DNA from: Paragorgia papillata
Lineage: Eukaryota > Cnidaria > Anthozoa > Scleralcyonacea > Coralliidae
Length of the DNA: 64,000 nt
Assembly: GCA_035771165.1 (NCBI GenBank)
Contig: JAWNZC010000234.1
Span: forward strand, 3,877,001-3,941,000
Reading direction: 5' to 3'
A model generated the notes under the pieces. That model saw nothing but the letters and a program-made list of their open reading frames with translations. It made no database searches and was not told the origin of the DNA. Positions 63,572-64,000 of the stretch are shown one piece after another (position 1 is the first letter of the stretch; each line of letters opens with the position of its first letter). The translations under genes were made by a program, and so were the position numbers.

Positions 63572-64000
63572 TTAGCTTACGTAATCGTAGATCACATTTC
63601 TTTCTGAATCAATTTGAATTAGATTTTCAAATTCTCCGTAACAGACAAGGCTAACAGCATCTGTTGGCGCGGCGGAGAACTGTATGTCAACTGACAAGTT
63701 CCCTTTCTGAATAAGGTTAAAATGAGGAGATGACCCACACATGTCAGGTGTTAAATCAAATGCATATACTGCATACCCTTTAGGAAATTCTTCTCGGGAT
63801 ATACCGTTACCAGTATTGTAATACATTTTCCCTGTACCAGAAAACTGTGTACAGAAAGCTTCAATAAATCTTGCGTTTGCGCCAAAGGAAAGCTGAATAG
63901 GTTTGAAAGGTATGGCTTCTCCATTTACTGTTATCCCAAGAGAAGACATGTTAAAATGTTGAAAGTTAAATGGGTTTTTCTTAAAACCACCATTAAAAGC
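63572..64000 (-). CDS. Major capsid protein, C-terminal part (cut by window edge)
   Basis: The minus-strand frame is open through the right edge; before the internal Met at 63949 it continues with GGFKKNPFNFQHFN, so the gene starts outside the window. The tail has GITVNGEAIPFKPIQLSFG, YAVYAFDLTPD and GNLSVDIQFSA, then VCYGEFENLIQI. This matches the C-terminal jelly roll of double-jelly-roll major capsid proteins of Polintons/adintoviruses. The stop TAA (63572-63574) touches the protease ATG, a tight late gene pair. Confidence 0.8.
   Translation of the reverse strand, partial: AFNGGFKKNPFNFQHFNMSSLGITVNGEAIPFKPIQLSFGANARFIEAFCTQFSGTGKMYYNTGNGISREEFPKGYAVYAFDLTPDMCGSSPHFNLIQKGNLSVDIQFSAAPTDAVSLVCYGEFENLIQIDSERNVIYDYVS

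Larger units (their letters stand above)
54020..64000. mobile_element. Polinton/adintovirus-like element, partial (runs off right edge)
   Basis: The gene set, in order, is Cys-rich small protein, GRF-finger protein, protein-primed DNA polymerase B, packaging ATPase, small basic protein, conserved hypothetical (all plus), then adenain-like protease and major capsid protein (minus). This set defines Polintons (Mavericks) and adintoviruses, which are large virus-like self-synthesising elements. The left boundary is somewhere between 54016 and 54280; no TIR can be confirmed because the other end is outside the window. The integrase and penton-type minor capsid genes are not present here. Confidence 0.85.

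Overview
The window is AT-rich eukaryotic DNA from an animal genome. My best guess is a cnidarian, because the mix is typical of one: degenerate class A GPCR and SWIM-domain genes, a Penelope-like element with GIY-YIG nuclease, hAT, PIF/Harbinger, Crypton-like and Polinton elements, and spliceosomal GT-AG introns. The species cannot be fixed from the sequence. There are no bacterial operons, rRNA, tRNA or CRISPR. The window is almost wholly mobile DNA in nested layers, and I could date many insertions relative to each other from target-site duplications (TSDs).

Left part (1-21.6 kb). A hAT-type element (2332-5049, 8-bp TSD CATATAGA) carries a second element inside it (3122-4904, 7-bp TSD ATTATAC). 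Next is a hAT element with 5-bp TSD AGGGA (5994-14270). It encodes a spliced transposase with an N-terminal OTU-like domain, and that gene is split by a 2647-bp element (9463-12109, TSD ATA). Removing the intron and the insert leaves a continuous 1120-codon frame. The 3' part of this hAT holds a textbook type III hammerhead ribozyme (13923-14011). A C2H2 zinc-finger gene (16234-17229), a 799-bp hAT-like MITE and a Crypton-like tyrosine recombinase (19545-20987, minus strand) follow.

Middle (21.6-44.2 kb). A restriction-like-endonuclease non-LTR retrotransposon (21950-25327) sits inside a TTA/TAA microsatellite, with 2.3 kb of almost pure (ATT)n on its 3' side; the target choice resembles Dong/R4 elements. 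An 8.8-kb DNA element (29221-38037, 6-bp TSD TGATCT) holds a PIF/Harbinger transposase remnant, a Harbinger MITE, two opposed minisatellite arrays around a transposase-like fragment, and a deleted mariner. A broken Penelope-like element with a head-to-head partial copy lies at 39.4-42.0 kb, followed by a GPCR relic and a disrupted SWIM-domain gene with a 57-bp coding minisatellite.

Right part (44-64 kb). Several foldback elements come first. Then a 5.6-kb element (46307-51881) is bounded by palindromic GTGTGTT repeats, has a near-perfect 0.5-kb palindrome, and holds three copies of a ~190-bp unit with type I hammerhead ribozymes. From about 54.0 kb to the window end lies a Polinton/adintovirus-like element: small Cys-rich and GRF-finger proteins, a spliced protein-primed DNA polymerase B broken by one in-frame TAG, a packaging ATPase, two conserved small virion-type proteins, an adenain-like protease and the C-terminus of a major capsid protein. 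The integrase and penton expected of such elements would lie beyond the right edge.
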